64,000 nucleotides of DNA from Macrotis lagotis (GCF_037893015.1 NC_133660.1:283271534-283335533), one strand, 5' to 3'; shown: positions 46,092-58,963, numbered from the stretch's first letter. The notes: generated by a model not told the origin, from the sequence alone. A program made the numbers and translations.

Positions 46092-49000
46092 CTGGAATTG
46101 AGAGGGAAGGAAAAAATTTGGCTCAGTGGGGGCTGGGATTGCGACCCCTTTGCTCTGGGCTTCTGTAAACCTATCTTGGTCCTCCCTCCCTCACCCCCTC
46201 CTGTCTCAGCTTGGGAAGGAAGGTAGGGGGTCCAGAGAGAATGGGACACTGTCCTACTCTGGGCCAGAGAAGGATTGCCACTGGTCAGGCTTAATTACAG
46301 CAGCACCCATGGGGGGCTGTGGTTTTGGTGGAAGCCAAGGTGATTGCAGATGGCATCTGTAAAGGAGAGTTGGCTTTCTAGAAGTTACTTCAAAATACAG
46401 GAATAACAGGTCCCTGGCCAAGGATGGAGGATAGCTAACAAGGGGGCAGTTAAAGATATAACTGCCTGGTGAGATCCACAAAATAGAATTAAAAGATTGA
46501 AAATGAAAGGGAAGGAAGGAGAAGACTGACTCCATTATACTGAGATTCACCTGGCCCCAAAAGGCCCAGGAAAGCAACCTGCCCAGTGTGCCTGTCCCCT
46601 TTCTCCCTCCTGAGATGGATACTGACCCCTTCCAAGCCCCAAACCTTTAGGAGGGGAACCCAACCAATCCCTGATCTACTCTGACACTCTGGCCCAATGA
46701 TAGTGGGCTGAGCCTGGAGTCAGGAAGACTTGAGCTCCAATTCGGCCCCAGATTCTTAAGAGTTATGTGGTTCACTTGACCCCCTGCCTCAGTTTCCTCA
46801 AATGAGGAAAAACATGAGAAAAAAATGAGAATAGCAGCACCTCCTACAAATGAGAGAATGTCAGTAAAGTGCTTAGCCTACCATAGGTGCTTCATAAATA
46901 GTCCCTTGCTTCCTCCTGTCCTAATAAAATTCTCATCTTCAGATTTATAAATACACAAAGGACAGCTAACATCCAAGATGAAGGAGAGGCCCTAATGCAA
47001 GAGAGGCCTCAGGGAGCCTTAAAGGGATGATATGTCTGTGACCATGGCTCTAGAAAGGTCTGTCTTCTGAAGAAGGGGGGCAGACACAGAGAAGACCCAC
47101 CCCCCCCCGTTTGAGGAGCACAGTAGGTCTTCAGTGAAGGCCTGCAGAAGGTGGATGGGAGAAGAGCATAAAGAGAAGCACTAATTATCCTCTATGTCCC
47201 CCAGACACTGAAGCAGAGGGGACAGATGAAAAGACAGGGACAAGTCTAGAACTTGGGCACGGCTTGGGGGGGGTGGGGAACACCTCATTGTCCAGATAGC
47301 TGCCGAGACCATCCCTCTGCCTTAAGCAGACAGGGTTTTCCCTTCATGAAAATTTTACCCTTCAAAAGACAGAACCAACACCCAAAGCTGATGCTGAGCT
47401 CCTCTGCCTGCATCTCATGTGGACCTGGTGGTGTTCCTCATCTTCCTCAGTGGAGGAAAGCTTCCTGAGGGCAGGGCCCGTTTGTGCTTCTTTAGTGCCT
47501 CTCATAGGGCCTCGTGCACAGTAGCTTACTAAACGCTGCTTGAATCACTGTTTCACCAATAAGAGGGACTGATGGCTCGGACTGGGGGATAAAATGGCTC
47601 CTCCATCTTAGAATTTGGGAGAGTGCAGCAGAGTCCACCATGGGTTCAAAAGAGATGGGGGGAGGTTGGATTCCTGAGGATCATCTCAGGAGGGCGGGAA
47701 GCCCTCAGGAATGAAGTTCTAATGATAAGAAGAGAAATCAAGATAATCAGAAGGAAAAGGGGACGGAAGGAAGGAGAGTTACCTAGAGACTTCTGGAGAC
47801 AAATGGGAATTATTAACCAATCCAGGTTTTTCTAAAAGACAGGATCAGGGAATCTTTTAGGGGAAATTCAGTGATTTGTTATTTGTTAAGTGAAAGGTGA
47901 GCCACTGAGGACAGATGGCTCTGACTTAAGAAGAGATAGGAGGCAAGGGCTGAGGCCGGTGTGGTGACTGGGACCTGGCCAAAGACTCAGGAGCAGTCAG
48001 ATGAGAGAAGGCTTCAGTTCGGAGGCTCACAGGGGAGTCCCACCCAAATGAACAGCAAAGCACCATTCCAAGGCCCCTTGTAAGGGGGACTGTCAGTTGG
48101 GCCCTCGCAGTGGCCAGAGCAACAGCCTCCTGTGTGGCAGATATTCCTGAATAAACCAAAGGCTTCAAAGTCAGAGTGAGGCTGAATTTGCACACTTCCC
48201 TGGCAGGTTTTTACAAGCATGGTGACATTGAGGTTAGAAAGTGACCCAGGGGCGGCTAGGTGGTGTAGTGGATAAAGCACCGGCCCTGGAGTCAAGAGTA
48301 CCTGGGTTCAAATCTGGTCTTAGACACTTAATAATTACCTAGCTGTGTGGCCTTGAGCAAGCCACTTAACCCCATTTGCCTTGCAAAAAACTAACTAACT
48401 AAATTAAATTAAATTAAAAAAACAAAACACAAAACAGGGTCCAAAGTGTGAAGACCCAGAGATACCTGAGGCTGGGAGGGAAAGTGAAGAGGAGGACCAA
48501 TGAGGCAGAGATTTTGTTTGAGTTTGAAAAGGTGGGCTAGTGCCAGCTCAGGGCAGAGAGGATGAAGGAGGTGAGCAGAGCGGCTGAAGGCTCATTTTGC
48601 TGTCAAGAGAACAGACGTGACTAATTGGGAGCTGCTCCTCAACACAAGTCTATGGTGATGGGAAGAAGGTCAATGGCCATCAAAGAGCTTAGAGGACAGA
48701 CAGGGATGAAAGAACTGACCGAGGCAACTGCCGAGAGAGACTGAGCTTGGCCCAGGCCTGGGTGAGAGTCTGCAATATGCCATTTAAGGCATCAGGGGCA
48801 ACTAGAAAGTTATGAAGAACTGGCATCAGGACCAGAGCAGACCAGACTGACCTCATTTCTAATTTTGTGACAAGATCATTAAGATTGGCAACTCAAAAGA
48901 CCACAACAGAGAAGGCATTTATCTGCATTCTGGCAAAATATCACGTCTCTCATGTAATTAAATGTGTGTCTGTGCAGCGAGGATGGGGAGAGAGAAAAAG

Positions 49001-52000
49001 AGAGAGAAGCCAGGCCAGTGTGGTCAGGCTGAATGACCAGTCCCGGGGGCAGCAGGGCAAGGCTTCATTCTCTAGTCTCTACGTGTGTAGAGGGTCTGAG
49101 CTTGACTTGGACAGAAGCCTAGGAGGTTGACACACTCTTCTAACCCGCAGCTGCCACAAAGCTGTAGGGAATGGTCACCCTATTAGATGACAGAATTCAA
49201 AAAGGCCAAAACACCAGGCAGCATCTACTAGAATGATGCTGAATAGAGGTAAATGGAAATCCTTCTTCTTGGGCTTCCCAATACAGCATGGGGGTGGGGA
49301 GGTATGATGGGACAGCCAAGGCTCGAAGAGTAACAGTCAAGAATGAAAATGTAGGTTGCAAGAAGAGACTGGCATGACTAGGCCCCTCTGCGTGTGTCAG
49401 ACGGACTCTGGACATTCACTGGGTGTCCTATTTTAGAGAAGCCATTGACAGAGAAGGCAGAGCAGATGATGAGTCCTTAAATGGTGCTACTGGAAGACTG
49501 GGAAAGTTTATGTGGCAGAAGAGAAGATGGGCGGGGGGAGAAATGGCAAAGGGATCAGAGGGAGGGGGGCTGCTCTGCTTGGTCTCCAGAGGTCAGAGTT
49601 CAATGGAGGAACACTGTGAAGAGGTCTTGGCCTTGGTATATTAAGCTTGAGACTGAACCCTTATGTGTAGCTAACAAAAGCTGAAGAACATCAGGGATTG
49701 ACTCAAAATTCAGGTGTGTGGCTTCCTCTACCTCCAATCAAAGGCTGCATGTCCACTTGCTAGTGGGCTGTGCAGAGACCTGGTTTGGGCCTCTGAGTGC
49801 TCAGATGGCTCCATCATCCCTCTGGCTCCAGAGCCTTGGATCAGGTTTTCTTCTTGTTGGGAAGCCACTCACCATCATCCACATAGTCGATGGTGGCCAG
49901 GTGCTGAATTCGGCTGCAGACCACACTGCTCTGCCTCCGAAGCTTGTGGCGCTGAGAGGTGGTGGGAGGCTGTGGGCCGGGGACAGCCGTGGGGCTGACC
50001 TTTGTCTCCTGGCCTGGCACAGGCTCCTTGGCTAGGCTCAGCTCGATACAGTACTCGATGAGGCCACTCATCAGCTCTGCCTAGGAAAGCCAAAGAATGG
50101 AGATGATAAAAGAGCGCCAGCGTCACCTTCTGATGAACTGTGGGAGGTGGGGGACCAAGCTAATGACTCCAACCTAGATGGGCCTTGGGAAGTCTAGAGG
50201 AGACCAAGCTCTGCAAAAGGTGCCACTCAGAGCTCTGCAAGGCTGTGGCCATCCCTGCATGAAGGGTACTGTGAGACAGAGGACAGATGGAGCTGCCCCT
50301 GCTCTGGGAGGGGAGGCTCGATCATTTCATCACTATTCACAGGGTTCTATAGTTAGGCAACCTTGGTTGTAAATCCAAGTATAAATGAGTTTGACCACCA
50401 CTGTCTACGGAGAGGGGGACTGAGGAGCAACACAGGACAAACACGATCATGAAAGGATGGAATAACTCCCTAAAACCTCCCCAAAGGTCTTCTGTCGTGC
50501 CCTGCTCCCTGTGGAGTTTGGATTCTTTCCTGGGTTCTGAAGGAGTCACTTCCACTTTCAAAACAGCCAAAAGGCTGGAGCAGGGCAAGGAGCTGAGGAC
50601 TGGGGCCCCCAACAATCCAGGGCTCCTGGGGAGAGGTGGCAAGGGAGGTACCAAGCTAGACTTTCATGGGCTGCCCACAATATGCACACAATGACCAGAG
50701 CCCTGGCCTGGCTCAACCTTCCTCTTGGCCTGTGGGCAGGCCACTGGCAGTAGAGTCCTGGACATCACAGCCACCAGGCTGGATTCCTGACCCCAGATCT
50801 ATATATGCTGACCCATCAAAGTTCTCTCCTGGATTGGGGGGGCGTGCTCAGACAACTGGAGCTGATGCCAGCCAGTGGAGGTCACCTTGGTGTAGACTGT
50901 CTCAGCCCAGGGAAGAACTTGAGGCTCTGGGTTCAAATCCTAATCTGGCCTTTGGGACATTACCTGCTTGGAGTAGACCTTCAGCAGCTTGTTGACAGGT
51001 GTGCCCTCGCTCTCCCCATCAAACTCCAGCCATAGGATGGGCTCATCGTCTCCAGAGCAGGTGTAGTCCCAGGAGAGCTCTTGGAAGCGCAGGCCCAGGA
51101 GTACGTGCTGCCAACAGGAAGGGGAGGGAAGGGTCAGAGGGGAGGGGCCATTGACCAGGGAGACCATGGGATGACAGAAGGACTCAGGAAAAGGCCAATG
51201 CCAGGGGCAGGATGAAAATCTGCAATCACAGTCCATCAGCTAACAGAAATGAGAGGATTCTCTAATCTGGGAGCTCTGAGATTCCCCATGGAAGCCTTCT
51301 CTCAGACCCAGGGAAGGGTCTTGGGGTGGTGAGAACAAGGACAGCAAAGGAAGAAGAGGTGGGGAGATGGGCAAAGGGACCTTGCTCCTGAGTCTACACT
51401 ATCCCTCTGTGAGAGAAACCATCAAGGTCGAGGAACTGATTTGGAGCCATACCAAACTGCCAAGGGCTTTGCATATGACCTCCTGTAGTCCCACAATCAT
51501 CCTAGGAGGTCAATGCTCCCCACTTTATGGAGAAGAAAACTGAGGCACTGGGAGAAATCAAGGCCTACTAAGTGTCATATAGAACCCAGCACTGTCCACT
51601 GCCCTGGTACAATGGGCAGAGCAAATGTGAGTCACTTTGTAAACTGTGCCTGGAGAAGGTGTCTCCTCAGGTCCACTCCACATCCTGATGAGACCCCCAG
51701 GATATCCAGAGTGGGCTCCAGCAGACCATACCTTCTCCTTGAGGTCGATGACATGGACGCCCTCTAGGTTGATGGCCACAGTCACGGGCTTGCGCCCACC
51801 CCGGTGCAGGAAGCCCTGGGCTGGCTTGTCAACCTCACCACTGAAGAATGCACACCTGGGGACACAGGGGTGGTCGTGGTTAGGCTCAGGCATTGCTGGC
51901 TCAGAAAGCCCCCTCCCCACACTCACCCATAATAGGGCAGCTCATGGCACTTGTGTAGGTAGGCCCGGTAATGCCTGGTGAGCAGCTCTGCCTCTGGGCC

Positions 52001-55000
52001 TGCCACCTCTTCCTTCACCTCCTGATAGGCACTCAACAGGCCCTGCTCCCCTGATACCAGCCGGGGACCCCGGTTCCGGAAGGCTGTGAAGAGGCCGTGA
52101 GATCGCTTGCAGAGATGGGCAGGTAGGAAGGAGTCGAGCTTCTCTCTAGAAGGCAAGATGGGCAACATCAGGGGCACATGTGGCCTCATGTGCAGCCTCA
52201 CTAAGGGAGCAAAGCCCCAGAGCCCCACAGGGAGCAGCTCTTGGCCTCTGGGGGTCAAGTTGAGGGCACTGGTTCTGGTGCAGTCTCTTTCCCACCTGGG
52301 GAAATGACCCCTGGCAGGTGCCAGGAGGAGAAGGCCTTCTGAACATCTTGTTCTTTTTTGGGTCGGTCCCTACTTAGAAAGTGTCTCATAAGGGGTGGGC
52401 TCTGGGGATCTGGCTAGTGCTCTGCAGACAGGAAGTAGATGGCTCCTTAGGGGGAGAGGACTGGAGAAGGCCTGAACTTCTGGGCAGCCCCAAGGGTTTA
52501 GAGAGAACAGGGCTGGACAAGCAGGTCACCTTCGGAGGTCCAATGTCCCTCCCTGAGCCGGCTTGGCCTTGGAACCTCAGGTCTGTATTAACTCGAGGAC
52601 ATAGATAACCCCTCAGTCCATGAGTGTGTCGGGGCAGGGGGTCCAGGGCTTAGCGAGGGCCTGATCCTGCCTCCCTCAGAACATTGGGGTTTAAGCTCTG
52701 GGGTGGCCGCTCCCTTGCTGGGCTCTCCTCTCTGAGCCTCCTGCCTCACCTCGGTGAGACTGCTCCAGCAGTCTTTCTGGGAAGCTGGGGGACCCCTTTC
52801 CTCACAATGTTTTTTAAATACAAGAAGGCTACGTTAAGAGAAAGGTGAATATGCCTTCCCCTCCCCCAGTTCATGGAGTCCTGCTCGGGCCTTACTTTAC
52901 GGCACACACCGTCTGCTGGCCTTGGCGGTAAGGGCCCAGTTCTAGCCGGCACACCAGGGCCCCAAGCTTCTCACAGTCCTCCACATCACAGGGATAGCGC
53001 ACTTCCAACACATTGAACTTGGCCTCTTCATACAAGAGCCTCAAGATGTCCTCATTATTGACCTAGGAGGCAAAAGGCCCTCAGACAGAGGCCTGGCCTG
53101 GGAGGCCTGAGCAGGACCATGGGACCTGTAAAGGATGGAGGGAGATGGGAGAGAGGGCAGAGACAGCAAGTGCCCCGGAGCGGGGGGTCCTCTCCTCACC
53201 TGCAACTCCTTCCGCTTTGGAAAGAAGACATTCCTTCGGAACTGCAGAGAAGGTTCATCTGGGGACAGAGAGGAGACAGGTTGGCCCAGTCTAGCCTGGC
53301 ACACCTCCTTGCTCCTGGGCTCCCCCGATGCCCCAGATCTTCATCCAGCCTTGTTTCTCTTGTTCTGCCTTCACTCCCATCCTACATTCCTGCCTCACGT
53401 GCCATATTTTGAGTGGACTCATCAGGACACTAGAGAGAAGCTCTTTCCAAGGCTCACCTTTAAGTAGAGGGAAGGGATGATGGCAAGGCATTCACATCAC
53501 CTGTCAGCCGTAGTGACATAGGCTGGCTGGGTGGTAGAGCCTCCAGGAGGCTTCTGCTCCTTTCAGACCTGTTCTGTCAAACCCAGCCTGATGAGGTAAG
53601 AGTCCAGCTGAGACCTAGCTGGCCAGCCGCTGGTCAGCAGAATGGCATGCAACAAGGCCAGGACTTTATGGCTACAGGTACCATGACATGCTCAGGCTTT
53701 AATCAGGTGAAAGTCAACATTTTCCCTCTGATTCCATGATTAGAGAAGAGGACTTATCTAAATAGGAACCTGCCCCTGCTAACCAGAAATGGAAAAAGGA
53801 GGGGAGAAGCGGGGAGGGCAAAGAAGAGTCCCAGGGTTGCAAGAAAGAAAAGTGCTACAGACCCACAACGATGTCATCCTCTGAGGCATCCGTGAAGCGA
53901 AACAGCAGGTCCGGCCACTGTCGGCACACCTTGTATGGCTGGTGTTTGGGCTTCAGCTGCACCTCTGCCAAAGGAAAGGGTGGAGAAGGTGCCTTGGGAG
54001 GGGCTCTGATTCCTCAGGATACCCCCAACAAGGCTGAGCCATAGGGAGAGCAGGACTGGGCCGCTGCTTAGGCTGCCATGGGGGTCCAGGCTGAGCCCAG
54101 CCCAGCAAGGCTCCTCTCTGCAGAAACCAAAGGTCAAGTGGGCCTACATTAAGTATATGAGCCTCCAACCTCCCTCTTCTGAGGGCTTCGCTACACTGTT
54201 CTTGTCCTTGATTTACAGAGACTGTCCTCCAGAATCTGAGTACAGTGGAAAGGGTCCTGGACTTAAAATGAGAGCAATGATGGGGTCTGGATCCCATTGC
54301 CGCCTCTATCCCAGCATGTAAGTTCTTGGGTCTCAGTTTCCTCCTTAGGAAAACAAGGAGCACAAACTCAATGGCCTCTGGGGCTCTTCTCGGCCTATGA
54401 GCCTGTGATCCCCAGGAGTGTCTCCAGCACTTCCACACTGCTCCCCTCATTTTACTCTGCAGTACTTCTCCAAGCGACCCCTTCCATCTTCCTCCCCCAG
54501 CTGTCCCCATCCAGACCCTCAGCTCTGATTCCCCCCCGGCTTCATGTCTCTGATCTGCCCTCCTCAGCACCAGTGGCCTTCAGCAAGAGCATCAAGAAAG
54601 AAAATCAAAGTTTGAATTTGAGTTTACGGTTCACAGCAGCCCAAAGACCCCTAATGGACCTGGCTTTCAAATGGGGGGATTATGTGAGCCATCTCCCTTG
54701 AGGGGCATGCAAGGAACCCTTCCCTAGGCCCCAGATAGCCAGGCATACTTTCTCCAGCACCATCAGCTGCCATTCTCCTAGGGTACCAATGGAGAAACTG
54801 AGTCTGAGAGAAGCAAAGGGAACTGCTCAAGGCCATATATCATAACCAAGGATTTGAACCCACGTCTTTGGACACCAAAACCAGAAATAACAGGAAAAAG
54901 GCTCCTGCTTCCAAAGGCTCAGGCCTGGTTTGGTCCTTATAACACAAAAGGGCTCTTGTTCTCATTACCCCCATCTTAAGGATGAGGAGCCTGAGGCTGA

Positions 55001-58000
55001 CAGAGATCAGGTATCTCAGGTCACTCTTTCTAGGCCTGGCAGATCAGTGGTGTGGAGGTGGTGTCAGATCCACAGGGCACAGCACACGTTCTTTGTCCTG
55101 CCCACCCCCCCCAACGTAGGAAGTAAGGGAAAAAACTAACATGTGGAGTCTGACACTTCCAGACTGTTGGGAGGCTTGGAGACCCAAGTCTGGAAAGTCC
55201 TTTGCCCTCCCTAAAGGGGCCCACAATGCCAGTGAACTTCACTGATGCCGGTGATCTCCACTGGTGCCAGTGATCTTCACTGATGCATGCCCAGTTTCCA
55301 CTTGGACAGTTGGGGAGCTGTCGATCCCCCCACTCTGGTGCTTCTTCTTGTCTCCCCCATCCCCCTCTTTAAGTCGCTGAGTCCTCTGGAAATGGTGATT
55401 CTTTACTCAGCCACATTGGGCTTCATCCCTGGGTCCAAACTCATGCACCTTCTGCTCATCTCCCTGCTCCCCTTGTAACCTTGGTGGGGGTGTGGGGGGA
55501 CCTGCAAAGCCTTCCTGGTTAGCTGATTTACCAAGTTCTCCACTGGAGGCTGTGAAAACCACCTCCATGCACAACATTTTGCTTCCAAAAATAGCTCTTC
55601 CAATGTTTCAGTTCATAGCATCATGGGTCTAGAGTCTGAGGGACCCTTCCCTTCATTTTACAGGCCCAGAATGACTAGGGAGTCCCAGGTAGTGAATGTC
55701 AGAGGTAGGATTTGAATACAGACCCACTGATTCCAAAGTCAGCCCCCTTTGAACTGCACCCAGATGGCTTTGCCCTAAGGGTCCTTACCAAGTAAGGGTG
55801 AGATGAGCCAAAGGGCAAAGGCCTCCATGGCAATGTCAGGGAGCTGCAGGGCCTCCCGGATGGTGCGGTGAAGGTCCTGGGCGGTGACAGAGGCTACATT
55901 CTCCATGGCCAGGGGCAGCACTGTGTCATCCATGAGGTACACAAGCACGTCAGCTGCTGTAACACAGATGAAGGCCAAGCTGCCATGGCTCTGACCTCTG
56001 CCCCATGACTGCCCATGTGGCTTATGGGCAATGGAGCCTTGGAGACCCAGAGGGAAGTCTCTTCTCCATGGGGACCTGCTAAGCTGAGACGGTGCTGAGC
56101 TCAGCACCCCTCTCCAGGATGGCCAACCCCTGCCAAATACCCCAGGGAAACAGGCATCCTTCTGGCCACAAGGTGTCTGAACCAGCCTGCAAACCTAAAC
56201 CAGATATTATCTTCATAGGCTTCCAGGGATTGGGCCTCAGAACCCAAGAGCTCCCTGCCCAATCAGGCAGGTTAAGATCTCCCAGGGGTCAGCATGGTGG
56301 TGGGGAGGAAAAGACAGGATGCACTGAGATGGAGTGGAAAGAACCCTGGGCGAAGGCTCATCTCCATCACAGCCTCATTCCCTTCTTAGCAGGACCCTAG
56401 AGGAGACGGGAGGGGCTGTGGCAGAGGGCCATATGAAGGCACGGACTGGGAGAGCAGCAGGGGAGCTCTGTGGTTCTCCCTGCCCCCTAATCTCCATCCA
56501 CCAGCCCGGCCTTGGATCTTGCTGCTGGGTCTTTCACAGTTCAGTCAAGAATTACTTTCCGTGAGAAGCCCTTACTGATTTCTGCAGCTGCTTCCCCCCA
56601 CCACCAAATCATCTTCATTTCCTCTCTCCATCTGTACTTGAGAAAGGGGGAAGCCTCCTGAGGGTAGCCCTGGATTCATTTCTGTCTCTGTGGCTAGCAT
56701 GGGGCTTTGCATACAGAGGGGGCCTCATAAATGCTGGCTCAATGATCGAAGTGCAAAGGCATCTCTTTGAGTCCTGGCCTGATGTCCGTTGGGCTGTGAG
56801 CCTGGGCAAAGCTTTGAACTTTCCTGGGCCTCAGTTTACTCCTCTGGAAAAGGAGGACACTTGCATTCCCTACCACAGAACAAAGAGATGGCTTTTTAAG
56901 GCTTCCACTAGCACAGCCACACCCCAGCTCTACCCTCACTAGCTGGGCAACCTCAGGCAAATCCACTACCACCCCCAGCTTTCATCTCCTCCTTTATAAA
57001 AACCATGACTGATGTTAAGGGTCACTGATGGAGGGGCTGTGGGAAGACAGCCCAAGGCCTGTAGTCCTGGGAGAGCTGGCCCCCACCCCCAATTCTGGCA
57101 AATTCTCTGGTGTCACACTAGAATTGTGCAGTCCATTTGCTTGCTGATGCTACTCTGAGTTCCTGCCCCAGGCTGCCAGCAATGGAGGGGGGCACAGGGC
57201 AGGAGAGCCAGCCGCAAACAAGAGGCCTCCTCAGGGGAGGGCTCTGCAAACTGGGAGAACGGAATTGGTGCTCTAAAAACTAGAAATTTGGAGAAGTGCA
57301 CAGTTAGGGGATACCAGCCGGTAGGCCTAAGGGTAGAAGACCCAGATCCCTGTGGTGGGGGGCCATGAAGCTCAGAGACCCTCAGGAGGATCTGGCCTGG
57401 CTGCCTGTCCCAAGGGTTTGATCTCCCCTCTAGGGAGGGTTCCGGGGGTGGGTAGAATGGGAAGGAAGAAACGCTAAGTATTTCACATCATCCCAGTCAC
57501 GTCCAGTGGTAAATAGGAAGTCTGTTTAGTCTATTTGGCCTTCATAGCCCTTCCTCACCTTCCCAGGCTCCCTACACCACTCTCCCCACCACATCCTCTA
57601 CCCTCTCCCAACTCAGGCCTGGAAGAGTCTCCCTCTTGTACTCCCACCTCCTCTCAGCTAAATTCCCACCTTCTAGAGAAAACCATCCCCAGCCCCCTCA
57701 ATTCCGGGGTCTTTCCTCCTCATGTTTAGTTTTCTTTCCCAGGTTCCTCTGACCTAACCCAATGGGGGCCTGGTCCACTTGAGGTCCAGTGGCCTTGGAC
57801 CAGAGTCACAAGCCAGGCTAATAAGGGGAGGCCATAACGAGCCCCCTGGGAGCCCTGAAGCTCCCTAAGACGGGGTGAGCCACAGGAAGAACAGAGGCCT
57901 GGGGGCAGGCGTTTCAGCCAGTCCCAAGTGCCTGTACATAGCCCTGGCCACTGATCCTGGCCAAACCTGGACTGTTTGACCACCAAGTCAAGCTCCCAAA

Positions 58001-58963
58001 GGGCCCAGGGAGATTTAAGTTCAAAAACTTAGGAGTGTTGCAAGATGTGTGGGGAGCCCCGCAGTGCCCTCCCTTCCCTGGCAAAGTGGACACTTGGCAC
58101 CTCTTGGGACCTTAAGTCAGTCCCCCACCTGGGCCTCAGGTTCCTCCACAGAATGTGGAGCCTGGATGGCCTTGAAGGGCTTTCCTGCTCCTTGACCCTA
58201 GGATGACGTCCCTATAAAATCCCTGTTTGTGAATCAAGGGAAGAAAACCTTGGCGAGGTCAGGAGGGTCGGGGAAAGCCAGCTTCTCCTACACGGACAGG
58301 GCAGGATGGATGGGACCAGGCCGACTGGGGCTCCCAAACCACCGCCGGGGGAGTCGAACAAAGGGGGGCTCTGGGGAGCTGGGCTTGGGGTTGCGGGGGG
58401 GAAGAGACCCAGGGCCAGGGCCCCACATGTGGAGCCACATTTCCCAGCCTTGTGAAGCCCCTCAAGGCTCCCAGAGGACACTGTCTACTGGCACATCAGA
58501 GATGACCTGGGACTCCCTGGGGGTCGGTCTGGAAGAAGCGCCTGAATGGACCTTCAAATCTCACCATAACAAGGATGATGATGATGATGATGGTGAGAGC
58601 CCGCCCCCCAATGCCCTGTGTTTTAAAGGTTTCCAGTTTGTCTGAGAACTTCCTGGGAGGGCGAAAGGGAAGTGACTGGCCCAGGGTCTCACAGTGCCTA
58701 AGTCTGAGGCAGGCTACAGCTTAGGTCAAGCAATCGATCCTTATGAAACCCCACCAGCAGCCAAGTCCAGGGCCCCCCCAGCCCCCTCTGGGGGGCCGGC
58801 TCTCCCCCGCCCAACCTCTCCCCTCCCCCACCCCGGATCCCGAGCCCCCCAGGGAGGGCGACCCCCCAAGCCCCGAAGAGCACCCACCTCGGGCTCCCAC
58901 GGAGGACACGCTGCTGCGCTGGGAGCGCTCCGAGGGGCCCGGGCCCCCCTCGCTGCAGTCCAT
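45973..58963 (-). CDS. FRMD8: FRMD8, FERM domain-containing protein 8 (iRhom/ADAM17 cofactor), 10 coding exons
   Basis: FRMD8 (also iTAP) binds the cytoplasmic tails of iRhom1/2 and keeps the iRhom-ADAM17 sheddase complex at the cell surface, supporting TNF and EGFR-ligand release. It has also been reported to bind LRP6 and dampen Wnt signalling. Ten exons with GT/AG ends join in frame to 461 residues, against 464 in human. The order is an N-terminal serine-rich tail ending [17 protein letters not shown], a FERM region (about residues 25-375) with motifs such as [54 protein letters not shown] and [16 protein letters not shown], then a basic tail with [16 protein letters not shown] ending DSLEQG. 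The ATG at 58,963 matches the human start (MDCSEGG against MDGTEGS). No premature stop is seen. Identity is certain. Confidence 0.98.
46690..46930 (+). repeat. MIR-type CORE-SINE
   Basis: 'agcctggagtcaggaagact', 'ccctgcctcagtttcctcaa' and 'gtaaagtgcttagcctacca', 'taggtgcttcataaatag' follow plus-strand MIR order. Confidence 0.8.
48249..48430 (+). repeat. tRNA-derived SINE (WSINE1-like) in FRMD8 intron 9
   Basis: A full-length copy from 'ggggcggctaggtggtgtag' to 'aaccccatttgccttgcaaa' with an AAATT-rich tail. It is antisense to FRMD8. Confidence 0.93.
49873..50080 (-). CDS. FRMD8: FRMD8 coding exon 9
   Basis: 208 bases encoding [20 protein letters not shown], a proline-rich linker, and [13 protein letters not shown] then [14 protein letters not shown]. 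Acceptor CCTAG, donor ATG|GTGAGT. Reading through the donor would add EWLPNKKKT and then a stop. Confidence 0.96.
50964..51107 (-). CDS. FRMD8: FRMD8 coding exon 8
   Basis: 144 bases, exactly 48 codons, encoding [30 protein letters not shown] and [10 protein letters not shown]. This is the PH-like F3 part of FERM. Acceptor TGGCAG, donor CAG|GTAATG. Confidence 0.97.
51480..51590 (-). repeat. MIR fragment, reverse
   Basis: 'tcccacaatcatcctaggag', 'ctttatggagaagaaaactg' and 'aggcactgggagaaatcaag' follow reverse MIR order, inside FRMD8 intron 7. Confidence 0.6.
51732..51855 (-). CDS. FRMD8: FRMD8 coding exon 7
   Basis: 124 bases encoding [20 protein letters not shown] and [18 protein letters not shown]. 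Acceptor CCCCAG, donor AAG|GTATGG. Confidence 0.97.
51927..52145 (-). CDS. FRMD8: FRMD8 coding exon 6
   Basis: 219 bases encoding [30 protein letters not shown] and [15 protein letters not shown]. Acceptor TTCTAG, donor GG|GTGAGT. Confidence 0.97.
52896..53062 (-). CDS. FRMD8: FRMD8 coding exon 5
   Basis: 167 bases encoding [33 protein letters not shown] and QTVCAV plus two bases of a lysine codon. Acceptor CCTAG, donor AAA|GTAAGG. Confidence 0.97.
53200..53258 (-). CDS. FRMD8: FRMD8 coding exon 4
   Basis: 59 bases encoding [19 protein letters not shown]. Acceptor CCCCAG, donor CAG|GTGAGG. This is the shortest coding exon. Confidence 0.97.
53863..53964 (-). CDS. FRMD8: FRMD8 coding exon 3
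   Basis: 102 bases encoding [18 protein letters not shown] and [13 protein letters not shown]. Acceptor TGGCAG, donor TGG|GTCTGT, a weaker donor than its neighbours but in the right frame. Confidence 0.95.
55225..55285. repeat. Short minisatellite, about three units of 18-20 bp
   Basis: 'atgccagtgaacttcactg', 'atgccggtgatctccactgg' and 'tgccagtgatcttcactg' lie end to end. Confidence 0.85.
55620..55760 (-). repeat. MIR fragment, reverse
   Basis: 'cttcattttacaggcccaga', 'gtaggatttgaatacagacc' and 'ctgattccaaagtcagcccc' follow reverse MIR order, just downstream of FRMD8 coding exon 2. Confidence 0.7.
55789..55956 (-). CDS. FRMD8: FRMD8 coding exon 2
   Basis: 168 bases encoding [15 protein letters not shown] through ALWLISPLL, the ubiquitin-like F1 start of the FERM domain. 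Acceptor TTACAG, donor TTG|GTAAGG. Confidence 0.97.
55957..58887 (-). other. FRMD8: FRMD8 intron 1 (between coding exons 1 and 2)
   Basis: 2.9 kb with no further exon recognised. It holds a GAT triplet run at about 58,575-58,592 and a MIR-like remnant at 58,640-58,720. Confidence 0.7.

Larger units (their letters stand above)
46092..49872 (-). other. FRMD8: FRMD8 intron 9
   Basis: The largest intron but one. It contains a recent plus-strand SINE at 48,249-48,430 and a MIR-like element at 46,690-46,930. I see no additional exon. Confidence 0.7.
53965..55788 (-). other. FRMD8: FRMD8 intron 2
   Basis: 1.8 kb with a reverse MIR near 54,740-54,870 and a short minisatellite at 55,225-55,285. No exon is seen. 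Confidence 0.7.

Noticed and set aside
45464-46249. 261-codon open frame on the minus strand over the FRMD8 3' end
   Set aside because: It crosses the true last FRMD8 exon in a different frame and includes intron and 3' UTR. The FRMD8 frame has clear homology.
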